A DNA stretch of 37,884 bases from assembly GCA_900770645.1 (NCBI GenBank), contig CAAGKY010000178.1, positions 1-37,884 of the forward strand, given 5' to 3'. The stretch comes from Bacilli bacterium (lineage in GTDB: Bacteria; Bacillota_I; Bacilli_A; ML615J-28; CAG-313). The notes below the pieces were generated by a model. It saw nothing but the letters and a program-made list of their open reading frames with translations. It was not told where the DNA came from and did no database searches. This document shows, in pieces, positions 17,548 through 25,823 of this stretch. The position numbers were made by a program, and so were the translations under genes. Each line of letters opens with the position of its first letter. The stretch's first letter is position 1.

Positions 17548-19198
17548 TGAAAAAACAATGTATGATAAACTAACTCCTCAACGTCAAAAAATTATTGATG
17601 AGGTATTAAAGAATTTAAGTGAAGGGACTGGTCTTTGGAAACCAGGATGGAAAAGTGAAGTTCCAGAATCATTTAGCACTAAAAAACCATATCGTGGTGT
17701 TAATAACTTTTATTTAACTTTAGTTAGTATGGCTAATGGTTATCAAGATAATAGGTGGTTAACTTTTCACCAAATAGAATCAAATGGTTATAGCTTTAAA
17801 AAAGATGAAGAAGGTAATTCTTTAGGAAAAGGTAAAGGTGTAACTGTTGAGTTCTTTGAGTTTCGTGATAAGAATACTAAAAAAGCATTTGATAGAAAAG
17901 TTTTAGAAGGAATGACTCTTGAAGAAAAAGAGCAATATGTTAGAGATAACTTATATGCTCATAGAAGATACTATAGAGTATTTAATGGTGACTTAGTTGA
18001 GGGACTTCCTAAAAAAGAAGAGACAACTTTAAATGAAACTGAAAAAAACATAAGAGTTGAAAATATCTTATATTACTGGAGTAAAAATGAATCACCAATA
18101 ATTTATGGTGGAAGTAATGCTTATTATATTCCATCATTTGATGAAATACATCTCCCAGATAGAAGTAAGTTTATAAGTTATAGTGAATTTTATTCAACTG
18201 CTCTTCATGAAGTTGGTCATTCCACTGGACATGAAAAAAGGTTAAATAGAGATTTGGGTGGTGGATTTGGAACACCAAGTTATGCAACTGAAGAACTAAG
18301 AGCCGAAATTGCCTCTATGTTCATTGAACAAGAATTAGGTATAACAATAGATGAAAACCATATTCAAAACAACAGTGCTTATATAAAACACTGGTATGAA
18401 GGAATTAAAGATGATCCAAACATTTTATTTAATGCAATAGCAGATGCTGATAAGATTTCAAAGTATGTTATTTCAAAAGAAAAAACTGAAGAAAAAAAGA
18501 TTGAACATTATGCTATTGTGGAAAGTGAAAATGCTTATGGTGAAATTGTCTATAAAGCTTACACTACAACTGATAAAGGTGCTACAGCTTTACTTGTTAA
18601 TCATGGCTTTGCAAGTGTGGATGCTTTAAGAAAAGAAATTGATAAAATGAGTGAACTTGATTATTATAAAGATTCAACATTCAAAGAAGTATCAATTGAA
18701 GAACTTAATCAAATTAGTTTAGATATTCAAAATGAACTTAACATTGAAGAAGCTAAATCATTAGTATTTGTAAAACCAAGTGAGGTTGCAAGTAGTAAGA
18801 ATGAAGAAGTAGCTGCTAAAAAAATTGATATGAGTGAAAGAGGAATAAACTCACTTACTAGAATGAGTGATAAAGATGTTGTAGAAAGAGCAATGACTAC
18901 TAAAGATGGTGAAAAGTTTAAAGAACTTTATGAAGGTAAAAGTATATTAGGAAATTCAGAAAAAGATGCCTTATCTTTAATGAATAGACTAGCAATGTTT
19001 ACTGGAGGAGATACAGAACAACTTTTAAGAATCTTTAAATCATCTGGTCAGTTTAATGAAAATAAACCAATGTCCTTTTATGAACGTTTAGCTGAGAGAG
19101 CAACAAACTTTATCAAAGAATTAAAAGCACCAAGTGAAAAATCACCTAAGTTTAATATTGGTTCAAAAAGACATTTTGGTCTAAACTCAAAAACTTAA
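17540..19198 (+). CDS. ArdC-type antirestriction protein with a PriCT-like C-terminal module
   Basis: A 552-aa protein from TTG 17540, 12 nt after GGAGG (17523-17527). Residues about 1-160 match the ArdC N-terminal ssDNA-binding domain (PYRGVNNFYLT, WLTFHQI, KGKGVTVEFF). A zincin-like metallopeptidase domain follows, with HEVGH (H223, E224, H227) and the downstream 'YATEELRAEIASMF' helix. ArdC proteins shield incoming single-stranded plasmid DNA from host restriction. A small alpha/beta domain (about 315-395) comes next. Residues about 433-530 (MSDKDVVERAMTTKDGEKF, SLMNRLAMFTGGDTEQL) repeat the C-terminal module of the preceding giant protein. This suggests that both proteins bind the same replication partner or DNA structure, or that the module was duplicated. 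Confidence 0.85.
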   Translation: MSNEKTMYDKLTPQRQKIIDEVLKNLSEGTGLWKPGWKSEVPESFSTKKPYRGVNNFYLTLVSMANGYQDNRWLTFHQIESNGYSFKKDEEGNSLGKGKGVTVEFFEFRDKNTKKAFDRKVLEGMTLEEKEQYVRDNLYAHRRYYRVFNGDLVEGLPKKEETTLNETEKNIRVENILYYWSKNESPIIYGGSNAYYIPSFDEIHLPDRSKFISYSEFYSTALHEVGHSTGHEKRLNRDLGGGFGTPSYATEELRAEIASMFIEQELGITIDENHIQNNSAYIKHWYEGIKDDPNILFNAIADADKISKYVISKEKTEEKKIEHYAIVESENAYGEIVYKAYTTTDKGATALLVNHGFASVDALRKEIDKMSELDYYKDSTFKEVSIEELNQISLDIQNELNIEEAKSLVFVKPSEVASSKNEEVAAKKIDMSERGINSLTRMSDKDVVERAMTTKDGEKFKELYEGKSILGNSEKDALSLMNRLAMFTGGDTEQLLRIFKSSGQFNENKPMSFYERLAERATNFIKELKAPSEKSPKFNIGSKRHFGLNSKT

Positions 19199-19217
19199 AA
19201 GAAAGGAGGAACTCTAA

Positions 19218-19562
19218 ATGAAAGAAAATGGATTTAAGTTTAAGGAAAGTTATGCAAATTCTATTAAAGCTATGAATGATAAACAAGCAGGAAAGTTTAT
19301 TAAATTTCTATGTGATTATGTATTTCTAGGACGTCTTCCAGAAACTAATGATGCAACAATAAAATCAACATTTAATTTGATCAAGACACAAATTGATAGA
19401 GATATTAAATGTAGAGAGTATGGAAGATTAGGTGGAATTAAAAGTGCTGAAAAAAGAAGATTAGAAAAAGGAGAATTTGTCTTAGTAATTGATGAGAAAA
19501 ATGAAGCTAATCCACTAAAAAACCTAGTCAAAAATATTATGGAAGGAGACACCAAGAACTAA
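19218..19562 (+). CDS. DUF6291-like small protein
   Basis: A 114-aa protein behind AAAGGAGG. The pattern 'F.FKESY..SIKAM.DKQAGKF..FLCDYVF.GRLP' followed by 'FNLIKTQIDRDIKCREYGRLGG' matches small proteins of the DUF6291 type found in phages and ICEs, often beside replication genes and ending their core with a similar '(Y/N)G..GG' turn. The C-terminal ~30 residues are charged and variable. It is the last gene before the candidate oriT. Its function is not known; a replication or DNA-processing accessory role is inferred from neighbours. Confidence 0.6.
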   Translation: MKENGFKFKESYANSIKAMNDKQAGKFIKFLCDYVFLGRLPETNDATIKSTFNLIKTQIDRDIKCREYGRLGGIKSAEKRRLEKGEFVLVIDEKNEANPLKNLVKNIMEGDTKN

Positions 19563-19582
19563 AAGAGGCATAAGAAAGTGTT

Positions 19583-19680
19583 GCAAATTTGCTTATTTTA
19601 TAGGCAGGTTAAGTCGTTGCCACACGTGTCAACTCGAAGACGCAAAAGCATTTGCGTAAGCAAGTGGGATACCCACTTCT
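19583..19680 (+). other. Candidate origin of transfer (oriT)
   Basis: The gap just before the relaxosome genes is packed with short dyads: GCAAATTTGC (19583-19592), ACACGTGT (19622-19629), ACGCAAA/TTTGCGT with AGCA loop (19640-19657) and AAGTGGG/CCCACTT with ATA loop (19662-19678). It is richer in G and C than flanking DNA. Position beside the accessory protein and relaxase is the usual place of an oriT. I cannot assign the nick site. Confidence 0.5.
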
Positions 19681-19695
19681 AGTTTAGATTTGTCC

Positions 19696-20151
19696 ATGAG
19701 TGAAAAAGTAGAACAAAAAAGTAGAAAGTATATAAGAATAGAAAAAGAAAGTCAATGGGAGCTTATTAATGGTTTACTGGAACTAGATGAATATAAGAAA
19801 TCATTTAATAAATTAATAAGTGATGCACTTGATTATGGATTACCATTATTGTTTAAACATCATTTTGAACAAGTTGAAGAAATACAAGGTGACTCATCAG
19901 TAACTAAAATTATAAGAAAAATTAATGGTGTTGATGAGAACACTTATAACATAATTGTAAAACTTTTAAAAGAAGTGATTTTAAATGTAACTATTAATAA
20001 GTCAATTTTATGTTCTTTATTTGAAACAAAAAATATTGAACTTGGTGGAGAAAATGTAAGTCATAAAAAATTTAAAGATGGTGCATATAGAGATACACCA
20101 GAGTATTTAATTAACTATGAAATTAAAGGATTAAATGATATTAGAAAGTAG
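19696..20151 (+). CDS. Relaxosome accessory protein (RHH-like N-terminus)
   Basis: I prefer ATG 19696 (151 aa) over the in-frame TTG 19690; neither has a visible SD, and the CCCACTT hairpin arm lies only 17 nt upstream. The N-terminal ~50 residues (RKYIRIEKESQWELINGLL, then YKKSFNKLISDALDYGLPLL) read as a short beta strand plus two helices, as in ribbon-helix-helix proteins that bind oriT. The rest is helical and unassigned. The stop abuts the relaxase start with no gap. The role at the adjacent dyads, as a MobC/TraY-like helper, is inferred from fold and position. Confidence 0.55.
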   Translation: MSEKVEQKSRKYIRIEKESQWELINGLLELDEYKKSFNKLISDALDYGLPLLFKHHFEQVEEIQGDSSVTKIIRKINGVDENTYNIIVKLLKEVILNVTINKSILCSLFETKNIELGGENVSHKKFKDGAYRDTPEYLINYEIKGLNDIRK

Positions 20152-21471
20152 GTGATTAAAATATCAGTACCTAAGATTTTATTTAACATTAGATATACAC
20201 CTTATAAATTAAAATCTAATGCTAGTGAAACTGATAAAGAAAGGCATAGAAAAGATAGAGGCTTTTATGATTTAACTGGTGGTAAAAATAATATTCTAGA
20301 TTACATTACAAGAAAAGATAAAGTAGATGACAGTTTTACTTCACTTGATTACTTTGAAAAGTCAACAAAAGTTTTCAATGGAAATGGAATGATAAGTCAC
20401 GCAGAACTTGAGTTAATGAAAGAAAGACTTAAAAATAACAAAGGTCATATATGGCATGGATTTATATCTTTAACTGAAGAAGAAAGTCATAAGATAGATA
20501 GTCCTGAAAAATGTATTAGATTTGTAAAAAACACATTTAGTTCATTTTTAAAAGCATCACATTTGGATGAAAAAAATATTGACCTAATGTGTTCACTTCA
20601 TAAAGATAGACCACACCACTTACATATTCATTTTCAATTTTGGGAAAAAGAACCAAAATACAGAGATGGTAAGGGCGGTCATAAATACAGAGGAACAGGT
20701 AAAATTTCAAAAAGTGCAATAGATCATATGTTAATAAAAGCTGGACTTTATATAGATGATGAAAGAGAAAAATTTTATAAAACAAGAATGGAGGCTTTGC
20801 GAGAGCTTAAGGGAATGACTGCTATTAATGTTGCCATAACAACAAAAGATGAAGTAAAAGAAGAACTACTTAAACTTGTAAAAGAATTACCAAAAGAAGG
20901 AAGATATTCATATGGTAGTAAAGATATGGAGCCATATAGGGAAAGGGTAGATAACATAGTTAAACTTTTACTAAGTTATGACAGGGAAGCTCGAAAGGCA
21001 GATAAAGAATTTTACAGAGCTTTAGAAAAAAAGAAGCAAGCAATTGAAAAAATATTAAAAGAAAATCATATGGTTTCAGTTGATAATGTATCTATTGAGG
21101 AGATGGAAAAAAATAAAGAGAAGTATGGATATCGTATTGATAGCAAAGATGCATTTAAAATAATTGATACGATTGAAGCTGATTATATTAGAAGACAAGG
21201 AAATCTCATTTTAAATCTTGCAAGAAAAATAAAGCCTGAATATTTTGAAAGAAGCCTTAATAAAAAGTACAAGCCAAATGATACAAAATTAAAACGTAGA
21301 ATTATCATTTCCGAAAAGAAAGTAAATAGTATGTTTGGTAAATTCTTACAGTCATTTGCTTTCCAAAGTAGATTACTTGAAAGAGACTTTTCAAGAAGAT
21401 TAGAGGAAATCGAAGAGGAAATGAAACAAGAAAGGATTAAACAATCTAAAAAGGATAAGGAGGAAAAATAA
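20152..21471 (+). CDS. mobL: MobL-type relaxase
   Basis: A 439-aa protein from GTG 20152, immediately after the accessory gene stop. 'YITRKDKV' and 'DYFEKSTKVFNGNGMISHAE' and 'IWHGFISLTEEE' precede the histidine triad LHKDRPHHLHIHF (H150, H156/H158, H160) and 'WEKEP'. This set is that of the MOB-L relaxases of Firmicutes plasmids and ICEs (pLS20 type), which nick oriT and pilot the strand. The C-terminal half (about 240-439) is a long charged helical region probably contacting the coupling protein. Several tyrosines are present in the N-terminal part, so the nucleophile is not assigned. Four nt separate the stop from the coupling protein start. Confidence 0.75.
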   Translation: MIKISVPKILFNIRYTPYKLKSNASETDKERHRKDRGFYDLTGGKNNILDYITRKDKVDDSFTSLDYFEKSTKVFNGNGMISHAELELMKERLKNNKGHIWHGFISLTEEESHKIDSPEKCIRFVKNTFSSFLKASHLDEKNIDLMCSLHKDRPHHLHIHFQFWEKEPKYRDGKGGHKYRGTGKISKSAIDHMLIKAGLYIDDEREKFYKTRMEALRELKGMTAINVAITTKDEVKEELLKLVKELPKEGRYSYGSKDMEPYRERVDNIVKLLLSYDREARKADKEFYRALEKKKQAIEKILKENHMVSVDNVSIEEMEKNKEKYGYRIDSKDAFKIIDTIEADYIRRQGNLILNLARKIKPEYFERSLNKKYKPNDTKLKRRIIISEKKVNSMFGKFLQSFAFQSRLLERDFSRRLEEIEEEMKQERIKQSKKDKEEK

Positions 21472-21474
21472 AGT

Positions 21475-23691
21475 GTGAATAGAGATGAAGCCCTTAAGCA
21501 CAAAAAGAAAAAATCCCGAAGTTTAGATATTCTTCTTTGGTTATTTATCTTCACCTTTATGGCGGTACTTATATTACTTATATTTAATTTGACTACTAAA
21601 GATAGCATTTCAATTATATTAAATAATCGTAATTATTATTTAGTAGTTGGAGTTGTATGTGGGTTACTTATTATTGGATATTTAATGATGTATCGAATAG
21701 ATGCTCAAAACATTGCGTTAAATGAAAATGATCTAGAAGATACAGAATGGTTAACTACTAAAAAGTTAAGAAAACTTCGTGAGTTTGAAGTTAGTACATT
21801 TAAAGATTTTAAATATTCAAAAGATGGTATTGTTATAGGTGCTGAAAAGAAAGGTAGTAATGTGGAAGTAATTGCTACAAGTCAATTACATGCATTAATT
21901 GTTGGTACTACCGGAAGTGGTAAAACAACGGGATTTGTTGACCAAAATATTGAAGTGTTAGGTAGATGTAAAACTAAACCTTCTATTGTTATAACTGACC
22001 CAAAGAAAGAACTATATGAAAAACATGCTAATCAGTTAATAAAAGAAGGATATAAAATCTCAATGTTAGATTTAAGAGAACCTTACTCTTCAGCTAGATG
22101 GAATCCAATGAATGTATTAATTAGGCGTATTAAACTAGTTAAAGATTTAGAAAACAATCTTCAAAACAAAGATGGAAAGTATTATGGTGCAGGAGAAACA
22201 TTTTTATCTTATAAAGATGCAAGAACTAGAGTTCAAGAATTGAAAGATGAAATCTATGAGAATGCTCAAGATTTAGTTTATACATTATGTCCTGTACAAA
22301 ATAAAGACCAACCAACTTGGGAAGAAGGTGCAAGAAACTTAATCTTTGGTTTTGTTTTAGCACTTTGTGAAGATTGTATCAAAGGGAAAGTAGAAGAAAA
22401 ACAATTACTACTTTTCAATATCTATCATAACATCACTAAATATTGTAGTGAAGATACTACAGCTTTAAGAGAATATTTACTTGAAGGGCGTGATGAGTTT
22501 TCTAAAGTTAGAGGACTTGTAAACACTGTACTTATTACAAGTGATAAAACTCTAACAAGTTATTTATCTGAAGTAAATAGTTATATGCAACAATTATCTG
22601 ATGATGGAATTTTATCTTTAACATCAGAAAATGATTTAGATATTATAAATCTTGATGAAGAACCAAATGCGGTATTCATTATAGTTCCGGACGAAAGATT
22701 TACAAGACATAGATTTGTTACATTATTTATTACTCAAATGTATAAAGAACTTGTTGAAAAAGCTAATCTTAATTTAAGAAGAAATCAGTGTGAAACTGCA
22801 ATATTAAAACGAAATACATATTTTGTTTTAGATGAGTTTGGTAATTTGCCTAAATTTGAAAATATGGAAGGTATGGTAACAGTTGCTCGTTCAAGAGGTA
22901 TAAGATTCTTATTTGTCTTACAATCATTTAGTCAGTTGACTGCTAAATATGGAAAAGACATCGGAGATATTATTAAAACTAACTGTAACGTTAAAATCTT
23001 TATTGGTAGTGATGATCCAGATACTAGAAAAGAGTTTTCAGAACTATGTGGACAGAAAAAAGTTAAAAACTTTTCAGTTAATACAAATGCTGAAAATCCT
23101 GCATCAAGTAATACTGGAGCAAGTAATCAACCATTAATTACTATTGGAATGTTAGAACGTCTTAATGGTAATGAAAAAGGAGATGCTATTGTATCGGTTA
23201 GAGGATATGAACCTATTTGGACAAAGTTTACTCCATCATATGAGTTAAAAGATGTTTACTTTCCAGAAGGTAAAGCAGATGTATCTAAAAGAGAAGCAAG
23301 ACTTTTTGAAAAGCAAGATTATGTATTTGATATTGTAACTCAAAATGGTAGTAGTGATGAAGATAGAATATTAGATGAAATCAATAAACTAGATGAACAA
23401 GAGGTGATACTAGAAGAGAGTAATCAAGACAAGTTGTTAGAACTTGATAAAGAATGGGATAAGGTCATAAATGAAATCCATAAGAAAATTGATATTCTTA
23501 CTAGAATGTTAAATGGTAGGGATAGAAGAACAATTAAAGAAGCAAGACTTGAAGATAAAGCAACACTTCTTTATATGTTAATGGAAAATTATGACCAAAC
23601 CATAGCACAAAAAATGCAAGACCTAGCAGACTATATATCTGGTGTTGCATTACCAGAATTATTACGTCTTCAAGACCTTGCAGTAAAATAA
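21475..23691 (+). CDS. VirD4/TraG-type coupling protein (T4CP)
   Basis: A 738-aa protein from GTG 21475, behind AAGGAGG (21457-21463). Two TM helices (about 16-40 and 48-70) anchor it. The P-loop is GTTGSGKTT (144-152) and the Walker B is YFVLDEFGNLPKF (DE at 453-454), followed by the 'GIRFLFVLQSFSQL' sensor typical of TraG/VirD4 ATPases. These hexameric ATPases pass the relaxase-DNA complex to the secretion channel. The tail after about 600 is acidic and helical. The gene sits directly between the relaxase and the mating-pair genes, the expected order. Length fits the family. Confidence 0.92.
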   Translation: MNRDEALKHKKKKSRSLDILLWLFIFTFMAVLILLIFNLTTKDSISIILNNRNYYLVVGVVCGLLIIGYLMMYRIDAQNIALNENDLEDTEWLTTKKLRKLREFEVSTFKDFKYSKDGIVIGAEKKGSNVEVIATSQLHALIVGTTGSGKTTGFVDQNIEVLGRCKTKPSIVITDPKKELYEKHANQLIKEGYKISMLDLREPYSSARWNPMNVLIRRIKLVKDLENNLQNKDGKYYGAGETFLSYKDARTRVQELKDEIYENAQDLVYTLCPVQNKDQPTWEEGARNLIFGFVLALCEDCIKGKVEEKQLLLFNIYHNITKYCSEDTTALREYLLEGRDEFSKVRGLVNTVLITSDKTLTSYLSEVNSYMQQLSDDGILSLTSENDLDIINLDEEPNAVFIIVPDERFTRHRFVTLFITQMYKELVEKANLNLRRNQCETAILKRNTYFVLDEFGNLPKFENMEGMVTVARSRGIRFLFVLQSFSQLTAKYGKDIGDIIKTNCNVKIFIGSDDPDTRKEFSELCGQKKVKNFSVNTNAENPASSNTGASNQPLITIGMLERLNGNEKGDAIVSVRGYEPIWTKFTPSYELKDVYFPEGKADVSKREARLFEKQDYVFDIVTQNGSSDEDRILDEINKLDEQEVILEESNQDKLLELDKEWDKVINEIHKKIDILTRMLNGRDRRTIKEARLEDKATLLYMLMENYDQTIAQKMQDLADYISGVALPELLRLQDLAVK

Positions 23692-23711
23692 TTAAAGAAG
23701 GAGGACACTAT

Positions 23712-25430
23712 TTGAAAAGATTTAGAAACTATATTGTTTTAGGACTTATGACTTTAGTGATAGGATTTGCATTAATCTTTGGAAACAATGGGTTACAAGT
23801 AAATGCTCAAGAAAATCCATTTACACAGTGTAGTCATGACTATTTAGAATTAGTTACTGATGCAACATGTCTTACTCAAGGATATACAACTTATACTTGC
23901 AAAGTTTGTAATTATTCTTATAAAGATAAATACACTGAAGCATTAGGTCATGAGTTTACAAAAACTTTAAAAAATGCAACATGTACAACTGGAGAACATA
24001 CACTTTTTGAATGTGTAAGGTGTAACTTTAGTTATAAAGATGAAACAAGTGAACCACTAGGTCATAAGTATATGTCAGTTGTAGTTAAGCCAACTTGTAC
24101 TCATAAAGGTTATACAACACATTTTTGTACTACTTGTGGACACGAATACACAAGTGACCATGTAGATGAACTTGGTCATACATTTGAAAGTGTAGATATT
24201 CCACCAACTTGTGATGAAGATGGATATACCAAACATAGTTGCCTTACTTGTAGTTATTCGTATAACAATAACTATATTGATAAGATAGGACATGATTATA
24301 CAACTGAAGTAATTGCTCCTACTTGCTTTGAAGGTGGATATACAAGTTATTATTGTGAGAATTGTCAATATTCATTTATTGCTGACTATGTAAACTCAAG
24401 TGGTCATAATTATGGAAGTCGTATAATTGATCCAACTTGTGCAACTTATGGATATAAAGAAAACTTTTGTACTACTTGTGGTGATAGATTTGTTAGTGAT
24501 TATGTAGATCCATTAGGTCATGAGTTTACAGAAATATTAGTAAATTCTGATAATGATACTATTGGATGTATTAAACATGTTTGTAATAGGTGTAATTATA
24601 GTTATTTGTCTAACTTTTCTACAAGTAAAGATAATGGCTATAATGAAAAAGAAGAACCAGTTCATGAACATACATACACCTTATACTCTGAACTAAATAA
24701 AGAAGCAATGTTATTCTTTGTAAGTAATAGGTGTGAGTGTAGTCATATAGATAATTCAAAATTACAAATTATATTTTCAAAAACTGGACAACCAAATATC
24801 ACAATGGATGTAAATGATTATGGTTATATTGATTATTCAAATTTAGAAGGAAAATACCAAATAATTGTGGTAAATGATTATGGGGTTATCTTAACTAAAT
24901 TTGAAATTGAAAATAAAGTTGAAGAAGACGATGTTATAGTAACACCACCAACTCCTCAACAACCACCAACTCCAGTTAAACCACCAGTAGATGATAATAA
25001 TAATCAAGATGAAGTTAATAATGGAGGAAATGTTGATGATAGTAATAACAATCAAAATGATGATGTAAACAATAATCAACAAAATCAAAATGGTAATCAA
25101 AACAATACAAATGATAATCAAAATAATAACAACAATAATAATCAGGGTTCTGTAAATAATCCAAATGGAGATGACGGAACAAATAATGGTGATACACCAA
25201 ATGGAGATATTGGAAATAATGATAATAATCAAGATAATTCTAATACTCCAGATGATGGTGAAGATGAAAATAAAACACCAGTAGAAGATAATACTCCTAC
25301 TGATGGAAATGATGATGTAGATGATAGTAAAGGAAGCTCATCTACACCACTAATATTAATATTAATTTTAGTTGTTTTACTAGTTGGTGGAACAATTATA
25401 TTTATGCAAATTAAAAACAAGAAAAAATAA
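23712..25430 (+). CDS. Membrane-anchored surface protein with C..CxxC..GH repeats
   Basis: A 572-aa protein from TTG 23712 behind GGAGG. A Sec signal peptide ends near VNAQ (residue 32). Six repeats of about 37 residues follow, each of the form TC....GYT.Y.C..C.y.Y...Yv..LGH, plus a seventh that has lost part of its pattern. Three cysteines and one histidine per repeat suggest a small metal-binding or disulfide module. A beta domain (about 320-400) and a Pro/Asn/Asp-rich low-complexity stalk (about 410-540) lead to a C-terminal TM helix (547-566) and a lysine-rich cytoplasmic end. The same repeats recur in the 1169-aa protein at 29644, so the two probably act together at the donor surface. 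Partner-cell contact is inferred. Confidence 0.75.
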   Translation: MKRFRNYIVLGLMTLVIGFALIFGNNGLQVNAQENPFTQCSHDYLELVTDATCLTQGYTTYTCKVCNYSYKDKYTEALGHEFTKTLKNATCTTGEHTLFECVRCNFSYKDETSEPLGHKYMSVVVKPTCTHKGYTTHFCTTCGHEYTSDHVDELGHTFESVDIPPTCDEDGYTKHSCLTCSYSYNNNYIDKIGHDYTTEVIAPTCFEGGYTSYYCENCQYSFIADYVNSSGHNYGSRIIDPTCATYGYKENFCTTCGDRFVSDYVDPLGHEFTEILVNSDNDTIGCIKHVCNRCNYSYLSNFSTSKDNGYNEKEEPVHEHTYTLYSELNKEAMLFFVSNRCECSHIDNSKLQIIFSKTGQPNITMDVNDYGYIDYSNLEGKYQIIVVNDYGVILTKFEIENKVEEDDVIVTPPTPQQPPTPVKPPVDDNNNQDEVNNGGNVDDSNNNQNDDVNNNQQNQNGNQNNTNDNQNNNNNNNQGSVNNPNGDDGTNNGDTPNGDIGNNDNNQDNSNTPDDGEDENKTPVEDNTPTDGNDDVDDSKGSSSTPLILILILVVLLVGGTIIFMQIKNKKK

Positions 25431-25453
25431 TAAAGGAAAGAGGTAAATAAATT

Positions 25454-25753
25454 ATGATGTTTTTAGCAGATGCTACTTTAAATGATTCTTTGCAATCAAT
25501 TGTTACAAAATTAAGTGAATTAATGGATAGTTTTTGGATTTATATTGTTATGGCACTAGCTGCAGTTGTTATTGTATGGGGTGCTTATGTTGGTATTAAA
25601 ATTGCAATCGCACACAAAAATGAAGAAAAAATCAATGCTCGTGATATGGTTAAGAATTTGATTATTGGAATTGTGATTATTTTCGTTGTCGCAATGGGTG
25701 CACCATTATTAATTGAAGGCTTATCATCTTGGGTAGGAATTGGAGCTAACTAG
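25454..25753 (+). CDS. VirB2/TrbC-like pilin (Mbov_0395-like)
   Basis: A 99-aa protein with tandem ATGs at 25454 and 25457 behind GGAAAGAGG. It has two TM helices (about 27-52 and 67-90) joined by a short basic loop, KNEEKINARDM, with no long signal peptide. This is the layout of VirB2/TrbC pilins and of the pilin-like proteins named Mbov_0395 in mycoplasma ICEs, which likewise precede the polytopic protein and VirB4. It would form the extracellular conduit. A terminator directly follows, which would raise its mRNA over downstream genes, as suits a pilin. Its second half is paralogous to the C-terminus of the protein ending at 33153. Confidence 0.75.
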   Translation: MMFLADATLNDSLQSIVTKLSELMDSFWIYIVMALAAVVIVWGAYVGIKIAIAHKNEEKINARDMVKNLIIGIVIIFVVAMGAPLLIEGLSSWVGIGAN

Positions 25754-25765
25754 CTTCTAATACAA

Positions 25766-25793
25766 GGCGGTAAGATAATCTCTTATCGCCTTT
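25766..25793 (+). terminator. Intra-operon terminator after the pilin gene
   Basis: GGCGGTAAGA (25766-25775) pairs with TCTTATCGCC (25781-25790) with one G-T pair, followed by only TTT. The short T tract implies partial read-through into the VirB6-like and VirB4 genes. Confidence 0.7.
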
Positions 25794-25823
25794 ACTATAT
25801 ATAATAAGAAAAGGAGAAAAACA

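Noticed and set aside
25000..25200. AAT/AAC-rich stretch as a microsatellite or regulatory repeat
   Set aside because: It encodes the low-complexity Asn-rich stalk of a secreted protein, a usual feature of surface stalks.
24891..25232. Long minus-strand frames opposite the Asn/Asp-rich stalk
   Set aside because: The translation is a monotone Ile/Ile/Val string produced by AAT/GAT codons on the other strand; no SD and no protein-like composition.
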